Shown here: one piece after another, positions 1 to 10,455 of the stretch | Position numbering within the stretch: position 1 is the first letter of the stretch | Layout: each line of letters opens with the position of its first letter | DNA from: PALSA-612 sp963755155 | GTDB lineage: Bacteria; Actinomycetota; Thermoleophilia; Gaiellales; Gaiellaceae | Reading direction: 5' to 3' | DNA: 64,000 nt | Assembly: GCA_963755155.1 (NCBI GenBank) | Contig: CAVWIV010000017.1 | Location: forward strand, 62,001-126,000 | Notes under the pieces: generated by a model | Database searches by the model: none | What the model saw: only the letters and a program-made list of their open reading frames with translations | Told to the model about the DNA's origin: nothing | Made by a program: the position numbers and the translations under genes

Positions 1-371
1 ACGATGTCGTCCTCGACCGTCGAGAGCGTCGGGATCCACTGCGCCGTCACGGCGAGGTTATTGGGCGACGCTGCCCGGGTCAGCCAGCTCGCGTGCTCCG
101 CGGGCAGCCGGTACGTGCCCGCCTCGTGGTCATGCTCGACGATCCGGCCAGTCGTCATCGCGCCCAACCACTCGCGCACGTAGCGCTCGTTCAACCCAGC
201 GGCGTCCGCGAGCTCGTGGCTCGTCGCCGAGCCGAGCTCGGCCAGCGTGTCGAACAGCCCCGTGCGATACCCGACCGACAACATCACCGCCACGGCGCCG
301 CTGTTCAGTGTCTCGAGGATTCGCCCTGCGAACTCCTCCGCCTTCGCATCGTCATACGCCGTCGTCGTGAT
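1..371 (-). CDS. N-terminal part of an Rv2258c-like SAM-dependent methyltransferase (runs off window)
   Basis: About 123 codons are visible; the rest lies beyond base 1. The visible part reads as a winged-helix domain (motifs SHELADAAGLNERYVREWLG and GTYRLPAEHASWL) like the N-terminal dimerisation domain of actinobacterial Rv2258c-type class I methyltransferases; the catalytic Rossmann domain would follow outside the window. No ATG, GTG or TTG lies in frame at the expected start: an AGGAG ribosome site is followed by ATC (371-369), then ACG ACG ACG. Either a rare ATC start or a base error is likely. It is divergent from the ABC operon. Substrate unknown; the family call is from motif recognition only. 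Confidence 0.7.
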   Translation of the reverse strand, partial: MTTTAYDDAKAEEFAGRILETLNSGAVAVMLSVGYRTGLFDTLAELGSATSHELADAAGLNERYVREWLGAMTTGRIVEHDHEAGTYRLPAEHASWLTRAASPNNLAVTAQWIPTLSTVEDDI

Positions 372-431
372 GCCGCTCCTCGGTCGCGGTGGGCCGCAGT
401 ATTCATAGCGCGCCGCAGTTAGGCTCGGAGC

Positions 432-1346
432 GTGGTGCTCGTCAATGCACACGACGTGACGAAGTCCTACGGCTCGATACGCGCGCTCGACGGCGCGACG
501 TTCGAGATCGGCGAAGGCGTCACCGGGCTGCTCGGCTCGAACGGCGCCGGCAAGACGACGTCGCTGAAGCTCTTCATGGGCCTCCTCGAGGCCGACTCGG
601 GCTCGGTCGAGGTGCTCGGCGCAAACCCGTCGGCGTCGCCCGAGTACCGGACGCGGATCGGCTACGCGCCGGAGCACGACTGCCTGCCGCGCGACGTCTC
701 CGCCGCCGAGTTCCTCGCGTACCTCGGCGAGGTCAGCGGCCTGCCCCGGACGGCCGCCCGCCTGCGCGCGTCGGACGTCCTCCGGCACGTCGGCCTGTTC
801 GAGGAGCGGTACCGCCCGATCGGCACGTACTCGACGGGGATGAAGCAGAAGGTGAAGCTCGCGCAGGCGCTCGTCCACGACCCAGTGGTCGCGTTCCTCG
901 ACGAGCCGACCGCGGGCCTCGACCCCATGGGCCGCCGCGACATGCTCGAGCTGATCCGTCACGTCGGCCGCGAGTTCGGGATCAGCATCGTCATCTCGAC
1001 GCACCTGATGGGCGACGTCGAGCGGACGTGCGACTCGGTCGTCGTCCTCGACGCGGGGCGCGTGTTGCGAACGGGCGCGGTGTCGGGCCTCACGGAGGAG
1101 ACGGAGGCGGTGCTCGTGGACGTCATGGACGCTGCAGACCGGCTGGCCGCCGTGCTCGAGCGGCGAGGGCTCGCGGTGCGCGCCGACGGCAATCGGCTCA
1201 CGCTCCCGCAGGTCTCCGGCGACGACTACGACACCCTGCGCGACGCGATCGTCGAGGCGGACGTGCTCCTTTACCGCCTGGCGCCCGAGCGGCACACACT
1301 CGCCGACGTCTTCATCCCGGCGCCAGAAGAGAGCGCCGACCAGTGA
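432..1346 (+). CDS. ABC transporter ATP-binding protein (first ATPase of an ABC-2 type exporter)
   Basis: 304 aa cytoplasmic ATPase energising the permeases downstream. Walker A GSNGAGKT is at residues 35-42, the signature STGMKQK at about 134-140, Walker B VVAFLDEP at 152-159 and the switch His in ISTHLMGD near 190. GTG start. Its TGA overlaps the GTG of the permease (GTGA, 1343-1346), so the genes are translationally coupled. The order ATPase, permease, ATPase, permease suggests a heteromeric ABC-2 exporter of the NatA/CcmA-like class. The substrate cannot be told from sequence; drug, lipid or peptide export are all possible. Confidence 0.9.
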   Translation: MVLVNAHDVTKSYGSIRALDGATFEIGEGVTGLLGSNGAGKTTSLKLFMGLLEADSGSVEVLGANPSASPEYRTRIGYAPEHDCLPRDVSAAEFLAYLGEVSGLPRTAARLRASDVLRHVGLFEERYRPIGTYSTGMKQKVKLAQALVHDPVVAFLDEPTAGLDPMGRRDMLELIRHVGREFGISIVISTHLMGDVERTCDSVVVLDAGRVLRTGAVSGLTEETEAVLVDVMDAADRLAAVLERRGLAVRADGNRLTLPQVSGDDYDTLRDAIVEADVLLYRLAPERHTLADVFIPAPEESADQ

Positions 1347-2231
1347 GCACGCTGGGCCCCGCGGAGATCTTCGACCTCGGCTACCAGCCCTACGAGGGCG
1401 AGCGGAGAGGACGCTGGTCGCGGCGGCGCGCCATCTGGAAGGACGGCATTCGCACGTCGCTGGGGCTCGGGCGCGGCACGGCAGCGAAGATCGCGCCCCT
1501 GGCTGCTGATCGGGCTCGCGCTCGTGCCGATGGTCGTCTTCGTCGTGCTCGCGGCGTTCCTCGGGTCGGTGCCGACGAGCGAGGATGACTTCGACCTCCC
1601 GTCGTATGCCGAGTACTTCGACTACGCCATGCTGCCCCTCGGGTTGTTCGCGGCCGTCGTGGCGCCGCTCCTGCTCTGTCCCGACCGCCGCGACGGCGTG
1701 CTCTCCTTGTACGCCGCGCGGCCGATAACGCCGCGCGACTACATCGGCTCGCGCTGGGCGGCGTTCTTCACCGTCGCCGTCCTCGTCGTCGTCGTGCCCG
1801 AGCTGGTGCTGTTCATCTGGAACGCGCTCGACGCACACGACATCGGCGCGTGGTTCGAGGACAACTGGGACACGGCGCCGCGGTTCCTCGCTGCCGGGAT
1901 CGCCGTCGCCGCCGTGTACACGACGCTCACGCTGTTCATCGCGTCGTTCACGGCGCGCCGCGCGTACGCGACGATCGCCACGCTGGCCGTCCTCTTCATC
2001 GGCTCGGCGATCGGCGGCATCGCCGAGGACAGCTTCGAGGGCGGCGTCGCCGACGCGCTCTCGCTCGCGGGGATCCCGCAGGTGCTCGCGGACACCGTGT
2101 ACTGGATCTTCGGCGACCCGCCCGACGACCGGCCCGTGTCCGCGTCCGTGTCCGCGCTCTGGCTCGCCGGCCTGACCATCGTGCTGGGCGCCTGGCTCAT
2201 GCGACGTACGACCTCGCTCGTTCGCGGATGA
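1343..2231 (+). CDS. ABC-2 type permease subunit (frameshifted)
   Basis: Integral membrane partner of the flanking ATPases. The N-terminus (ends near GTAAKIAP) and the rest, starting WLLIGLALVPMVVFVVLAAF, lie in two frames. Removing one C from the run at 1496-1499 joins them, giving about 295 aa. About six hydrophobic helices follow, including YAMLPLGLFAAVVAPLLL, WAAFFTVAVLVVVVPEL and ALWLAGLTIVLGAWLM. GTG start overlaps the upstream stop; its own TGA overlaps the next ATG (ATGA at 2228-2231). The break is probably a sequence error, since operon structure and sequence on both sides are intact. Confidence 0.75.
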
Positions 2232-3160
2232 CCGACGCGCCGTCACCGCCGACGATCGCCGTCGACGCCGTGTCGAAGTGGTTCGGCGGCGTCGTGGCCG
2301 TGAGCGACGTGTCGCTGGCGGTGGAGCCCGGCGTGACCGCGTTGCTGGGGCCGAACGGCGCGGGCAAGACGACGCTGCTGCGCACGATCGCGGGCCTGAC
2401 CGCTCCGTCTCAGGGTCACGTCAACGTGTTCGGCGAGCCCATCCGCGGCAACGCACGCCTCTATCGCCGGATCGGCTACATGCCGGAGCACGAGTCGGTC
2501 TACGACTTCCTCACCGGCCGCGAGTTCGTCGAGCTCGCCGCGCGGCTCCACGGCGTGGCGGATGCCGGCGCAGCGGCCACACGCGCGATGGAGACCGTCG
2601 CCCTCACCGAGGCCGAGAACAGGAAGCTCCGCGGGTACTCGCGCGGCATGCGGCAGCGCACGCGGCTCGCCGCAACGCTCGTCCACGACCCGGAGCTCCT
2701 GCTGCTCGACGAGCCGCTGTCCGGCACCGACCCCGTGCAGCGCCTGCACCTCGGGAACGTCATCGGGCGGCTGGGCGAGGAGGGCCGCACGATCCTCGTG
2801 TCGTCCCACATCCTCGAGGAGGTCGAGCTCCTGGCCGACCGCATCCACCTGATGGTCGGCGGCAAGCTCGCCGCGAGCGGGGACTTCCGCGCCATCCGGC
2901 AGCAGCTGAACGACCGGCCGTTCGTCGTCCGCATCGACACGACGGACGCCCGCGTGCTCGCCGCCGGCCTGCTCGAGGCGGGCGCGGTCGAGTCGGTCGA
3001 GATCGACGCGGAGGGCACGCTGCGCGTCCGCTCGCAGGACGTCTCGCTCCTGCAGCGGTCGATCCCCGCGGTCGCGCAGCAGCTCGGGACACGTCTCCTC
3101 CGCGTCGAGCCGCTCGACGACTCCCTGGAAAGCGTCTTCGAGTACCTGGCGCAGGGCTGA
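2228..3160 (+). CDS. ABC transporter ATP-binding protein (second ATPase)
   Basis: 310 aa. Walker A GPNGAGKT at 41-48, signature YSRGMRQ at 137-143, Walker B ELLLLDEP at 156-163 and switch His in VSSHILEE; a C-terminal domain of about 100 residues follows, as in ABC-2 exporters. It differs from the first ATPase of the operon, so a heterodimeric ATPase pair is likely. ATG start overlaps the permease stop. Substrate not inferable. Confidence 0.9.
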   Translation: MTDAPSPPTIAVDAVSKWFGGVVAVSDVSLAVEPGVTALLGPNGAGKTTLLRTIAGLTAPSQGHVNVFGEPIRGNARLYRRIGYMPEHESVYDFLTGREFVELAARLHGVADAGAAATRAMETVALTEAENRKLRGYSRGMRQRTRLAATLVHDPELLLLDEPLSGTDPVQRLHLGNVIGRLGEEGRTILVSSHILEEVELLADRIHLMVGGKLAASGDFRAIRQQLNDRPFVVRIDTTDARVLAAGLLEAGAVESVEIDAEGTLRVRSQDVSLLQRSIPAVAQQLGTRLLRVEPLDDSLESVFEYLAQG

Positions 3161-3164
3161 CGAG

Positions 3165-3875
3165 ATGAGAGCCGTCTTCATGCTCACCGTCCGCCAGCTC
3201 GCCGGCAGCCGGCGGTCATGGCTCGTGCTCGGGCTCGCCGCGCTGCCGATTCTCGCGGCCGCGCTCTTCCGCGTCGCCGAGACCACGACCACGCCGCGCG
3301 AGTACGCCGACGACATCACCGCGTCGCTCGTCGCGTCGGCCATCCTGCCGCTCGTCATGCTGCTGCTCGGCGTCGCGACCTTCGGCAACGAGGTCTCGGA
3401 CCGGACGCTGGTGTACCTCACGACGAAGCCGCTCGCCCGCTGGCGGATCGTCGCGCCGAAGCTCGCTGCGACGCTGCTCGTCGGCGGCCTGCCGGTCGCG
3501 ATCAGCGGTGCCATCGCGGTCGTGGTCATCGAGCAGGGAGACCTGGGCGGCGCACTCGCGACCGCGGGCGGCCTGCTGGCGGGCGCCGCCGCCTACGCGG
3601 CGATCTTCACGTGGGCCGGCCTGGCCCTCCGCCACGCGCTCGTCGCCGGACTCGTCTACGTCTTCGTGTGGGAGGCCGTGCTCGCCGCCTACCTCGACGG
3701 CATCCGCTTCCTCAGCGTGCGGCGGTTCGCGCTCTCGCTCGTGAACGGGCTCGACGCCGAACGGCTCGCCGATGCGGAGCTGGCCACGAGCGCCGCCACC
3801 ATCGGCGTCGTCCTCGTGATCGCCGGCTTCACGGCGCTTGCGATACGCAAGCTCGGGAGGATGGACGTCCCGTAG
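3165..3875 (+). CDS. ABC-2 type permease subunit
   Basis: 236 aa membrane protein with about six helices, for example WLVLGLAALPILAAALF, ILPLVMLLLGVATFG, VAISGAIAVVVI and AAAYAAIFTWAGLAL. The stretch GNEVSDRTLVYLTTKPLARW is the cytoplasmic segment typical of ABC-2 permeases (turnover of old export gates in this family uses a similar motif). It starts four bases after the second ATPase and closes the operon. It probably pairs with the frameshifted permease upstream. Confidence 0.85.
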   Translation: MRAVFMLTVRQLAGSRRSWLVLGLAALPILAAALFRVAETTTTPREYADDITASLVASAILPLVMLLLGVATFGNEVSDRTLVYLTTKPLARWRIVAPKLAATLLVGGLPVAISGAIAVVVIEQGDLGGALATAGGLLAGAAAYAAIFTWAGLALRHALVAGLVYVFVWEAVLAAYLDGIRFLSVRRFALSLVNGLDAERLADAELATSAATIGVVLVIAGFTALAIRKLGRMDVP

Positions 3876-4202
3876 CTACTTGCGCCGATCGATCAGTGCG
3901 ACGACTCCTGCGGCAATGACCGCCACGACGCACGCAACTGGCGGGCCGACGAGCAACCAGTAGGCCACGCCGTCCCATGCATCGCAATGAGGCCAGCAGT
4001 CCGCCCACCCAGAGAGACGCGCGTTCCCCCAGTCTGAATTCGCAACTCCGTAGCCGATCGCCCACACCACAACCCACAACAAGATCGCGATCAGCAAGGC
4101 TGCGCCGAGGAACCGCCGTCTGCGGCCAACGAGGATCCACGCGACTGTAACCCCGCCCGAGAGCAACGTCAGCGCGAGGAACCAGGCGTCGTCGCTATCC
4201 AT
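3876..4202 (-). CDS. Small membrane protein of unknown function
   Basis: 108 aa starting MDSDDAWFLALTLLSGG. Three hydrophobic stretches are visible (residues about 7-25, 33-55 and 78-104), separated by a loop with two Cys around CWPHC and followed by the basic tail DRRK. Topology suggests an integral membrane protein. The stop abuts the convergent ABC permease. I do not recognise the family, and no function can be given. Confidence 0.55.
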   Translation of the reverse strand: MDSDDAWFLALTLLSGGVTVAWILVGRRRRFLGAALLIAILLWVVVWAIGYGVANSDWGNARLSGWADCWPHCDAWDGVAYWLLVGPPVACVVAVIAAGVVALIDRRK

Positions 4203-4237
4203 TGTGGGCGCTTCCTCGCGCCCGCTACCGGCTAGGG

Positions 4238-5509
<1,272 letters not shown>

Positions 5510-5555
5510 CCCGTCTCCTTGTACCTCGGATCGTCCGTTTCCGCCAGCGCTCGAT

Positions 5556-6137
5556 CTAGTGACGCTCGATGACCGTGTCGATTACGCCGTATTCCTTGGC
5601 CTCGTCGGCGGTCATGTAGTAGTCCCGGTCCATGTCCTTCGCGATCTTCTCGATGTCCTGGCCGGTGTGCTTGGCCATGATCTCCTCCATTAGCCGCTTG
5701 AGGCTGATTACCTCTTTGGCCTGGATCTCGATCTCCGTCGGCTGCCCCGAGAAGCCGGCCGAGCCCTGGTGGATGAGGATCTTCGAGTGCGGCAGCGCCT
5801 GCCGCTTGCCGGGCGTCCCGCCCGCAAGCACGACGGCCCCCATCGACATCGCCATGCCGACGCAAGTCGTCTGCACGTCCGGCTTGATGAACTGCATCGT
5901 GTCGTAGATCGCCAGGCCGGCGTACACGATGCCGCCCGGGGAGTTGATGTAGATCGAGATGTCCTTGTCGGGGTCCTCCGACTCGAGGTGGAGGAGCTGC
6001 GCGACGATGAGGTTCGCGATCTGGTCGTCGATCGGCGTGCCGAGAAAGATGATCCGCTCGTTGAGCAGACGCGAGTAGATGTCGAACGCACGCTCGCCGC
6101 GCGACGTCTGCTCGATGACCATCGGTATCAAAGGCAT
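5556..6137 (-). CDS. clpP: ATP-dependent Clp protease proteolytic subunit ClpP
   Basis: 193 aa serine peptidase forming the tetradecameric barrel of ClpXP. Catalytic Ser98 sits in GMAMSMGA, His123 in LIHQG and Asp172 in DRDYYM. The usual GMAASMG reads GMAMSMG here, one residue before the nucleophile, a mild variant. Start ATG directly abuts the tig stop codon (6138-6140), so the two are probably co-translated. Only one clpP copy is in this window, although many Actinobacteria have two in tandem. Confidence 0.97.
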   Translation of the reverse strand: MPLIPMVIEQTSRGERAFDIYSRLLNERIIFLGTPIDDQIANLIVAQLLHLESEDPDKDISIYINSPGGIVYAGLAIYDTMQFIKPDVQTTCVGMAMSMGAVVLAGGTPGKRQALPHSKILIHQGSAGFSGQPTEIEIQAKEVISLKRLMEEIMAKHTGQDIEKIAKDMDRDYYMTADEAKEYGVIDTVIERH

Positions 6138-7481
6138 CTAGGTCTCCTTGCTCCCTGGGGTCCATAACGTTGTCTCTTGCGGCGTCTTCTCCTGCCCGGG
6201 TGTCCACAGCTTGTCGCGCGCGGCCGCTAGCTCGACGGGGATCGGCTTCACCTCGGCGGCCACGCGGTCGAGGGCCGCGCGTAGGCGGAGGTCCTCGCGA
6301 ATCTGGTCGCGGAGCGGCGAGCCCATCACCTCGGCCACCGTCTCGTCGGTCTCGCCCTGGTCGCGGAGCGCCGACTCGATCTCCTCGTCCGACACCTCGA
6401 TGCCGAGGTCATCGGCGACCGCGTCGAGCACGAGCTCGCGCGCGACGGAGAGGGCAGCCTCCGCGCGGAGCTGGTCGCGCAGCTGCTCGGGGGTCTGGCC
6501 GGAGGCCGCGAGATAGGTCTCGGGTGAGATGCCGCGCTGCTCGAGCGTACGGAGGAACCCTCCCAGAAGCTCGTTCGCACGTGCGTCGACGAGCGGGCCG
6601 GAGGGCTGGACGCCGGATGCGTGGACGAGCGTGTCGGCGGTCGCGGCGCGGAAGCCCGAGTCGATCTCGGCGTCGATCTGCTCCTGGAGACGGCCTTCGA
6701 TGTCCGCTCGCAGCTCGGCGAGCGTGTCGAACTCGCTCGTAGCGCGCGCGAGGTCGTCGTCCAGCGGCGGCAGCACCTTCTCCTTGATCTCGTTGAGCGT
6801 GACCGTGATGTGCGCGGTCGTCCCGTCGACCACTGCGTGCTCGACATCCTTCGTCTCGCCCGGCGACATGCCGGTGAGCGCTTCCTCGAGCTCGTCGACC
6901 ATCCGCCCGGTTCCGAGCTCGACGACCATGTCGCGACGGGCCTCGCCGGACGGGCTGACGACGTCGACGACGACGACGTCGCCGTCCATCGCCGGTCGGC
7001 CCTCCACCGGGGACAGGTCGGCCACCGAATGCCGTAGCGCCTCGAGCTCGGCGTCGACGAGCTCGGCCGGCACTGCAGCCTCGGGTCGCGGCACCTCGAG
7101 CGTCTTCAAGTCAGGCAGCTCCACCTTCGGCTGCACGGAGACGGTGGCCGTGAACGAGAAGGGCGACTCCGCCGACTCGGGCAGGTCGTACTCGTAGTCC
7201 GGCTGCGCGACGGGGTGAATGCGCGCCGTGGTCGCGGCCGAGCGGAACCAGCCGCCGATGTGGCTCGAGATCGCCTCGTCCATCAGCCGTTCCTTGCCGA
7301 CTCGCGCGATGAGCACCGGCATCGGCACCTTGCCCTTGCGAAAGCCGGGGATCTTGACCGCGCCGGCCAGGTCGGACGCGGCGTGGTCGACGGCGTGCTC
7401 GAGGTCGTGACGAGGCACCTCCACTGAGAGGCGGACCTTGTCTTCGGGGAGCCGCTCGACCGTCGCGTCCACGCGGGCCAT
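6138..7481 (-). CDS. tig: Trigger factor, ribosome-associated chaperone and prolyl isomerase
   Basis: 447 aa. The N-terminal ribosome-binding signature GFRKGKVP is at residues 46-53; the central FKBP-like domain and the helical C-terminal domain follow, with typical length. It binds nascent chains at the ribosome exit tunnel. The extreme C-terminus holds a short repeat: LWTPGQEKTPQETT then LWTPGSKET. It is first in the conserved order tig-clpP-clpX, linking folding with degradation. Confidence 0.95.
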   Translation of the reverse strand: MARVDATVERLPEDKVRLSVEVPRHDLEHAVDHAASDLAGAVKIPGFRKGKVPMPVLIARVGKERLMDEAISSHIGGWFRSAATTARIHPVAQPDYEYDLPESAESPFSFTATVSVQPKVELPDLKTLEVPRPEAAVPAELVDAELEALRHSVADLSPVEGRPAMDGDVVVVDVVSPSGEARRDMVVELGTGRMVDELEEALTGMSPGETKDVEHAVVDGTTAHITVTLNEIKEKVLPPLDDDLARATSEFDTLAELRADIEGRLQEQIDAEIDSGFRAATADTLVHASGVQPSGPLVDARANELLGGFLRTLEQRGISPETYLAASGQTPEQLRDQLRAEAALSVARELVLDAVADDLGIEVSDEEIESALRDQGETDETVAEVMGSPLRDQIREDLRLRAALDRVAAEVKPIPVELAAARDKLWTPGQEKTPQETTLWTPGSKET

Positions 7482-7533
7482 TCAACCAGAACGCCTTTTC
7501 GTGACCGCTTGCCTTCTGTGGGATGCTCACGCG

Positions 7534-9214
7534 GTGCAACGCGCGCTGAGCCGGACCGGCGAGCGCTTTTCGACTCTGGCCGACGTCTTTCGCAATCCGC
7601 AGCTGCGGCGGCTCGAGCTGTCGTGGGCGGGCTACTACGTCGGCGAGTGGACGTACTTCGTCGCCCTGTCCATCTATGCGTTCGAGGTCGGCGGCGCGGC
7701 GGCGCTCGGAGCGCTCGGGCTCGCGAGGATGATTCCGGCTGCGATCGCGCTGCCCTTCGGCAGCCTGCTCACCGACCGATACGCCCGACAGCGCGTGTTG
7801 CTCGGAATCCATGCCGGCCGTGGGCTGCTGTTCGGCGCGATAGCCCTGGCGCTGGCGGCGGACAGCTCACGCACCGTCATCTTCGCTCTCGCGGCGGCTG
7901 GCAGCCGTCGCGGGCGCTCCCGAGCGTCCGGCGACGCTCTCGCTCGTGCCGACGCTGGCTCGGACCCCGCGCGAGCTCGTGGCGACAAACGTCTCGTCGA
8001 GCACGCTGGAAGGGTTGGGCACCCTCGTAGGCCCGGTGCTCGGTGGCGTGCTCGCGGCAACCGCCGGCGTGGATGTCGCCATCGCCGTGGCCGCGGCCGT
8101 CAGCGCCGCCTGCGCGGTATTCGTCGCGGGAATCCGCCGTGAGGGTGACGTCCGTGGTGCGCGCCGTCGCGTCGAGCGCAGCCTGCGGCACGAGCTGCTC
8201 GGAGGCGTGCACACCCTCACCCGGGACCCTCACCCACGCCTGATCGTGCTGCTCTTCAACGCACAGACGATGGTCCGCGGGCTGCTGAACGTGCTGCTCG
8301 TCGTCGCGTCGATCGAGCTCCTGGGCCTGGGCGAGGCCGGAGTCGGCTGGCTGAACGCCGCGCTCGGGGCCGGCGGGCTGATCGGCGGGCTCGCGGCGGT
8401 CGGCCTGGTCGCCCGCCGCCGGCTCGCCGGCGTCTTCGGCGTGGCGCTCGTTCTCTGGGGCGCGCCGATCGCACTCGTCGGCGCCTGGCCCGAGGCCGGC
8501 TGGGCCCTCGTGTGCCTCGGCATCGTGGGCATCGGAAACGCACTGCTGGACGTCTCGGGGTTCACGCTGCTCCAGCGCACGGTGGACGAGCACCTCCTCG
8601 GCCGCGTCTTCGGTGTCTTCGAGATCGGCGTAGCTCTTGCCACGGCAGTCGGCTCCGTGCTCGGCTCGATCCTCGTCGCGCAACTGGGCATCCGCTCGGC
8701 GCTCGTGGTGTCCGGCGCGATCCTCCCCGTCCTTGCGATCGCGTCGCTGCGGGGGCTGCGACGGATCGACGCGTCGGTGGACGTGCCGGAGCGGGAGCTC
8801 GAGCTCGTCTCGGAGGTCCCGCTCTTCGCGCCGCTGCCGGCGACCACCCTGGAGCGCATTGCCGCCCGTCTCGAACGTATCGACGTCGTCGCCGGAACGA
8901 CGATGGTCGAGAAGGATGCCGTAGGCGACCGCTTCTACCTCATCGCCACCGGAGAGATCGACGTGATGCGGGACGGCGCGACGATGAGCACGCTCGGCGC
9001 AGGCGAATACTTCGGGGAGATCGCGTTGCTCCACGACGTCCCGCGCACCGCAACCTGCACCGCTAGGACGGATGCGGAGATCTACGCGCTCGGCCGTGAC
9101 GTCTTCGTCGCGGCCGTGAGCGGCGATGCGCGCACGTCGGCCGCGGCCGAGATCGTCATGAGCCGCCGTCTCGACGAGCAATCACGCGTCGGCAACGGTC
9201 CGTGCGGCGAGTGA
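7534..9214 (+). CDS. MFS transporter fused to a C-terminal cyclic-nucleotide-binding domain (frameshifted)
   Basis: Roughly 560 aa if the break near 7891-7898 (one extra base in GCGGCGGCTG) is repaired. The first 400 or so residues have MFS helices and the loop GSLLTDRYARQRVLLG, typical of MFS motif A. The last 140 residues form a cNMP-binding beta-roll (VEKDAVGDRFYLIATGEIDV, AGEYFGEIALLHDVPRTATC). The start chosen is GTG 7534 (VQRALSRTGERF); GTG 7501 is an alternative. The domain pairing suggests transport gated by cAMP or a related ligand. Substrate unknown. Confidence 0.8.
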
Positions 9215-9300
9215 TGCGGGCGAGAGGACTCGAACCTCTAAGGGCCGCGAGGCCCACCGGGACCTAAACCCGGCGCGTTTGCCAATTCCGCCACGCCCGC
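9215..9300 (-). tRNA. tRNA-Leu (anticodon UAG)
   Basis: Minus strand folds as a class II tRNA: acceptor GCGGGCG/CGCCCGC with discriminator A, anticodon stem CCGGG/CCCGG with loop TTTAGGT, a variable arm (GGGCCTCGCGGCCC region), and a T arm with GGTTCGAGTCC. Anticodon TAG reads CUA (and probably CUG). CCA is not encoded. It lies one base past the MFS-cNMP stop, convergent to it. Confidence 0.95.
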
Positions 9301-9368
9301 GTCCAGCCAAGGCTAGCGTCAGTCTGGCGCAGAGATGTTACACATAGGTGCTACATTTCTCGGATACG

Positions 9369-9642
9369 GTGGAAACGGTGAGCGTGCGCGAGCTGCGGCA
9401 GCACCTGAGCCGCGTACCTGCGTCGAGTCGCGGCCGGCGAGCACTTGGTCGTGACCGAGCGAAGGCGACCCGTCGCCATGCTCGGCCCGCTGCCCGAAGA
9501 GGACGACATCCTCGAGTACATGATCGCGACCGGAGAGGCGACCCGACCGGTCGGCGACCTGCTCGACCTCCCACCTCCGATCCAGGCACCGGGGCGCCCG
9601 CTATCGGAGATCCTCGACGAGCTGCGTGAAGAGCGGCTCTAG
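9369..9642 (+). pseudogene. Phd/YefM-like antitoxin of a VapBC-type pair (frameshifted)
   Basis: The start METVSVRELRQHLSR is the standard DNA-binding start of Phd-family antitoxins; a second frame continues VVTERRRPVAMLGPLP and ends DELREERL. Removing one base at 9411-9415 (CGCGTACCTG) joins them into about 90 aa. It overlaps the toxin start (9626). Antitoxins of this family repress their own promoter and block the toxin active site. It could be a decayed module or a normal gene with a sequence error. Confidence 0.65.
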
Positions 9643-10032
9643 CATCGCGTACGTCGAACCCTCGGCGCTCGTCAAGCTCGTTCTCGACGAGGACGAGAGC
9701 CATGCCCTGAGGAGCGCGCTCGAGTCCTGGCCGCGGCTGGCGACGAGCCGGCTGTCGGTCGTCGAGGTGATTCGCGCGGTACGACGGCGAAGCGAGACGG
9801 CCACGCCGCTGGCGCGCGCGGTGCTCACACGGGTCTCGCTTCGTCGCGATCGGCGATCGCCTCCTCATGGGCGCAGCCTTCGTCAACCCCGCCGACTCTC
9901 CGATCCGCCGACGCGATCCACCTTGCAACCGCTCTCTCGGCTCGGACCGGCACTGGAGGCTTTCGTCAGCTACGACGTGCGGCAACTCGAGGCGGCGACC
10001 GCGCTCGGGCTGCCCGTTCCGTCACCTCCTGA
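9626..10032 (+). pseudogene. PIN-domain toxin, VapC-like (three frame breaks)
   Basis: Starts GTG 9626 with SIAYVEPSALVKLVLDEDES, the beta-1 and helix-1 of a PIN-domain ribonuclease. Later pieces lie in three frames: LLMGAAFVNP, then PTLRSADAIHLATALSA (the conserved D of the PIN core) and AFVSYDVRQLEAA. Single-base removals near 9842-9848, 9886-9892 and 9948-9955 restore a protein of about 130 aa. The end is approximate because no stop follows in the last frame. As sequenced it would not make a toxin. Confidence 0.6.
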
Positions 10033-10036
10033 GGCG

Positions 10037-10423
10037 TTACCTCTCCCAGTCCCCCACCTCGTACGCCTTGCCTGGCGTTCCGCCGACGACGATGAGGGTC
10101 GTCGGCGACTCGGTCGCCTCGAACTTCCGGCGCACCGGGCCTTCGACGGCGACCGCGCTGCCGGCCGGCACATCCACCTGCTCCCCGTCGAGCGTCGCCA
10201 CCGCGGCGCCGCGCTGGATGACGTAGAGCTCCTGCTCGCCGGAGCCGCCGTGCTCGTGCTCGGGGATGAGCACGTTGCCCGCATCCTTCGTGACGGCGTT
10301 CACGCCGAACGCGGTGATGCCGAAGTGGTGGCGCATCGACTTCCACGTCGCGGGCCAGTCGGGCTTCACGGGCGGGATGTCGTCGATCGCTGCGGCCTTC
10401 CAGCCGTCTGCCTGCTGACCCAC
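10037..10423 (-). CDS. Single-domain cupin protein
   Basis: 128 aa. Cupin motif 1 is IPEHEHGGSGEQELYVIQRG (two His and a Glu as metal ligands), motif 2 is VPAGSAVAVEGPVRRKFEA. The start is set at GTG 10423 because a strong GAGGAGG site lies six bases upstream; an upstream ATG (10453) would place that site inside the gene. Small cupins of this kind are often metal-binding sensors or oxygenases; no specific reaction can be given. It is divergent from the DHA2 exporter. Confidence 0.8.
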   Translation of the reverse strand: MGQQADGWKAAAIDDIPPVKPDWPATWKSMRHHFGITAFGVNAVTKDAGNVLIPEHEHGGSGEQELYVIQRGAAVATLDGEQVDVPAGSAVAVEGPVRRKFEATESPTTLIVVGGTPGKAYEVGDWER

Positions 10424-10455
10424 GGATACCTCCTCGTCGTAGGGTTCGGCCAAGC

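Noticed and set aside
9369..10032. A working toxin-antitoxin module
   Set aside because: Four frame breaks in about 550 bases; as sequenced neither product is complete. Listed as possible pseudogenes, though errors may be to blame.
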